A stretch of 64,000 nt of DNA, taken from NCBI RefSeq assembly GCF_018987265.1, contig NZ_CP076853.1, forward strand, positions 2,728,001-2,792,000, given 5' to 3'. The notes beneath the pieces are model-generated. The model was given only the letters and a program-made list of their open reading frames with translations, searched no databases and had not been told where the DNA came from. The position numbers and the translations under genes were made by a program. This document shows, piece after piece, positions 62,906 to 64,000 of this stretch (the first letter of the stretch is position 1; each line of letters starts with the position of its first letter). This stretch comes from Rhizobium sp. WYJ-E13 (lineage in GTDB: Bacteria; Pseudomonadota; Alphaproteobacteria; Rhizobiales; Rhizobiaceae).

Positions 62906-63547
62906 TTAGCCGCCCCAGGCCGAATTGCGGATCACGCTGCAGAAATTACCTCTGTGGAAATGTGGCTCCTTGTCGGCGATCACATCCGCCTTCACATTGC
63001 CGAAGGTCGTTTGCGGCTTGTGCTTGATGCCGTCATAGAAGGTCTGGATGATATCCTCCTTGAAATTCGGCGTGCGCGGATGCGCGTGCACCACCGCCTC
63101 ACGGTCGACATCGCCGAAGCCGTGATAGTCGATGCCGAGAACATCCATTTCCACGCCTGCCGTCACCAAGGCCACGACCGGGTGCATATGCTGCGGAATG
63201 CCGGGCGTCGTATGCAGCGCGATAGCCCTCCAGACGGTGTCGATATCGACCTGCGAGATACCGTAACTTTTCAAGAAATCACGAGCAGCATTGGCGCCGT
63301 CGACCTCGAAACGCTCGTGCTCCGAACTATGCTGGTGCGTCAGCCCCATGTCATGGAACATGGCGCCTGCATAAAGCAGTTCCGGGTCAAAATTCAGCCC
63401 GCGGCGTTTGCCCAAGAGCGCACCGAAATAATAGACCCGGCTGGAATGATGAAAGAGCAGCGGCGATTCCGTGTCCCTGACAAGTTCGGTAATGTCGCGT
63501 GCCAGCTTGCTGTCGGGAATGCTGATGCCGCCGATCGTCAATGTCAT
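62906..63547 (-). CDS. HD domain hydrolase
   Basis: 213 residues. HD-superfamily metal hydrolase with HSSRVYYFGALLG, AGAMFHDMGLTHQH (HD motif) and AIALHTTPGIPQH. The pattern resembles cyanamide-hydratase-like and other HD proteins found beside GlxA-type regulators. Substrate unknown. ATG 63547 has AAGGAG upstream. Divergent from the GlxA regulator, so likely to be controlled by it. Confidence 0.82.
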   Translation of the reverse strand: MTLTIGGISIPDSKLARDITELVRDTESPLLFHHSSRVYYFGALLGKRRGLNFDPELLYAGAMFHDMGLTHQHSSEHERFEVDGANAARDFLKSYGISQVDIDTVWRAIALHTTPGIPQHMHPVVALVTAGVEMDVLGIDYHGFGDVDREAVVHAHPRTPNFKEDIIQTFYDGIKHKPQTTFGNVKADVIADKEPHFHRGNFCSVIRNSAWGG

Positions 63548-63664
63548 CGTCTTTCTCCTTGATGGTGGATGTCAAGGAGCGTAAAAGCGGACGAGAATGT
63601 CAGCAATCGACGCTATCCGGCATTTTCTGCCAAAAACATTCCGCTGCGGACATGAGGCCGTCAG

Positions 63665-64000
63665 ATGAAGCCCCGGACCATCGCCATCCTTGCCGTTCCC
63701 GGCGTCCAGCTTCTGGATGTTTCCGGCCCCCTCGATGTTTTTGCCGAAGCTAACCTGCAGAGCGACAGGCAAGTTTATCGCCCCGTCGTCATCGCCACCA
63801 CGCACGGCCATATCCGCAGTTCTTCCGGCATCCGCCTGGTCGCCGATTATACGATCGAGGACGAGACCGGTCCGCTCGATACGCTGCTTGTCGCCGGCTG
63901 TCCCAATTCGGCTGAGATCGAGCATGATGCAAAGCTGTTGGCATGGCTCGGCAAGGCTGCACCCGGCGCCCGCCGTTACGGCTCGGTCTGCAGCGGCGCA
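63665..64000 (+). CDS. GlxA-type AraC regulator, cut by window edge
   Basis: First 112 residues (no stop in window). DJ-1/PfpI-like domain with IAILAVPGVQLLDVSGPLDVF at residues 6-26 and GCPNSAEIE; the Cys nucleophile region starts at SVCSGA right at the edge. GlxA-family proteins are DJ-1/PfpI domain plus C-terminal AraC HTH; the latter lies beyond the window. ATG 63665 starts the frame. Probably regulates the HD hydrolase in divergence. Confidence 0.85.
   Translation, partial: MKPRTIAILAVPGVQLLDVSGPLDVFAEANLQSDRQVYRPVVIATTHGHIRSSSGIRLVADYTIEDETGPLDTLLVAGCPNSAEIEHDAKLLAWLGKAAPGARRYGSVCSGA

Noticed and set aside
1..64000. tRNA, rRNA, CRISPR array, insertion sequence or prophage
   Set aside because: No transposase, integrase, regular repeat array or tRNA-like cloverleaf sequence was seen on either strand.

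Overview
The window is chromosomal DNA of a Rhizobium-type alphaproteobacterium. Diagnostic markers are a fused trpE(G) anthranilate synthase behind a 14-residue leader peptide with three Trp codons, a ShmR-type heme receptor next to it, the divergent gstI/glnII pair, nolR, bacA, choXWV and a minimal PutA with a divergent Lrp-type PutR. Gene density is high, GC is high, intergenic gaps are short and AT-rich. I see no rRNA, tRNA, insertion sequence, phage or CRISPR array. Both window edges cut a gene: a cation-efflux transporter on the left and a GlxA-type regulator on the right.

Layout. 1-2.7 kb: cation-efflux gene, a MarR-GNAT operon and a small stress-type membrane protein behind an EcfG-like promoter. 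2.7-8.6 kb: trpE(G) with a complete attenuator, then the shmR heme receptor with an iron-responsive operator, then an extensin-like/M15-like secreted protein. 8.7-16.6 kb: fhs, a YqhA-like membrane protein, a tandemly duplicated ClpP-fold secreted protein, putA/putR. 16.7-21.0 kb: a LuxR-family solo regulator, a stand-alone PAS protein, a DUF2333 protein, an unrecognised helical protein and thymidine kinase. 21.2-25.6 kb: the choline ABC transporter choXWV, an intergenic repeat, a HugZ-like protein and nolR with its own operator. 25.6-36.6 kb: Tat-exported PhoX phosphatase, omega-amino acid aminotransferase, secreted hydrolase, HD-GYP protein, orphan BraC-like binding protein, adenine deaminase, alpha-glucosidase. 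36.9-43.4 kb: oligopeptide transporter oppABCDF followed by a KDG-type sugar kinase. 43.4-46.5 kb: gstI/glnII nitrogen module and a GT4 glycosyltransferase. 46.5-52.8 kb: esterase/ohrR pair with clustered operators, der, a YfgM-like protein, NnrU-like protein, polysaccharide deacetylase, second stand-alone PAS protein. 52.9-64 kb: bacA, an MFS transporter, a PadR regulator with a His-rich linker, a TetR/RidA divergent pair, a GreA-family factor, map, an LLM flavin oxidoreductase, an ECF42 sigma factor with its DGPF partner, a secreted glycosidase-like protein, an HD hydrolase and the truncated GlxA regulator.

Most of the biology is housekeeping and nutrient acquisition for soil and nodule life: Trp attenuation, heme iron, proline, choline, peptides, branched-chain amino acids, nitrogen assimilation and symbiotic peptide tolerance (BacA). 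The richest signals are regulatory: trp attenuator with probably leaderless trpL, an EcfG-type promoter, an IRO box, a NolR self-operator, the NtrC/sigma-54 gstI-glnII region, an OhrR-type operator cluster beside an esterase, triple operators between tetR and ridA, and a possible ECF42 promoter. The least explained proteins are the duplicated ClpP-fold protein (11155-12825), the coiled-coil protein (19294-20367), the GH-like secreted protein (61894-62856) and the PadR protein with a His-rich linker. I did not find a convincing entirely new multi-gene system.
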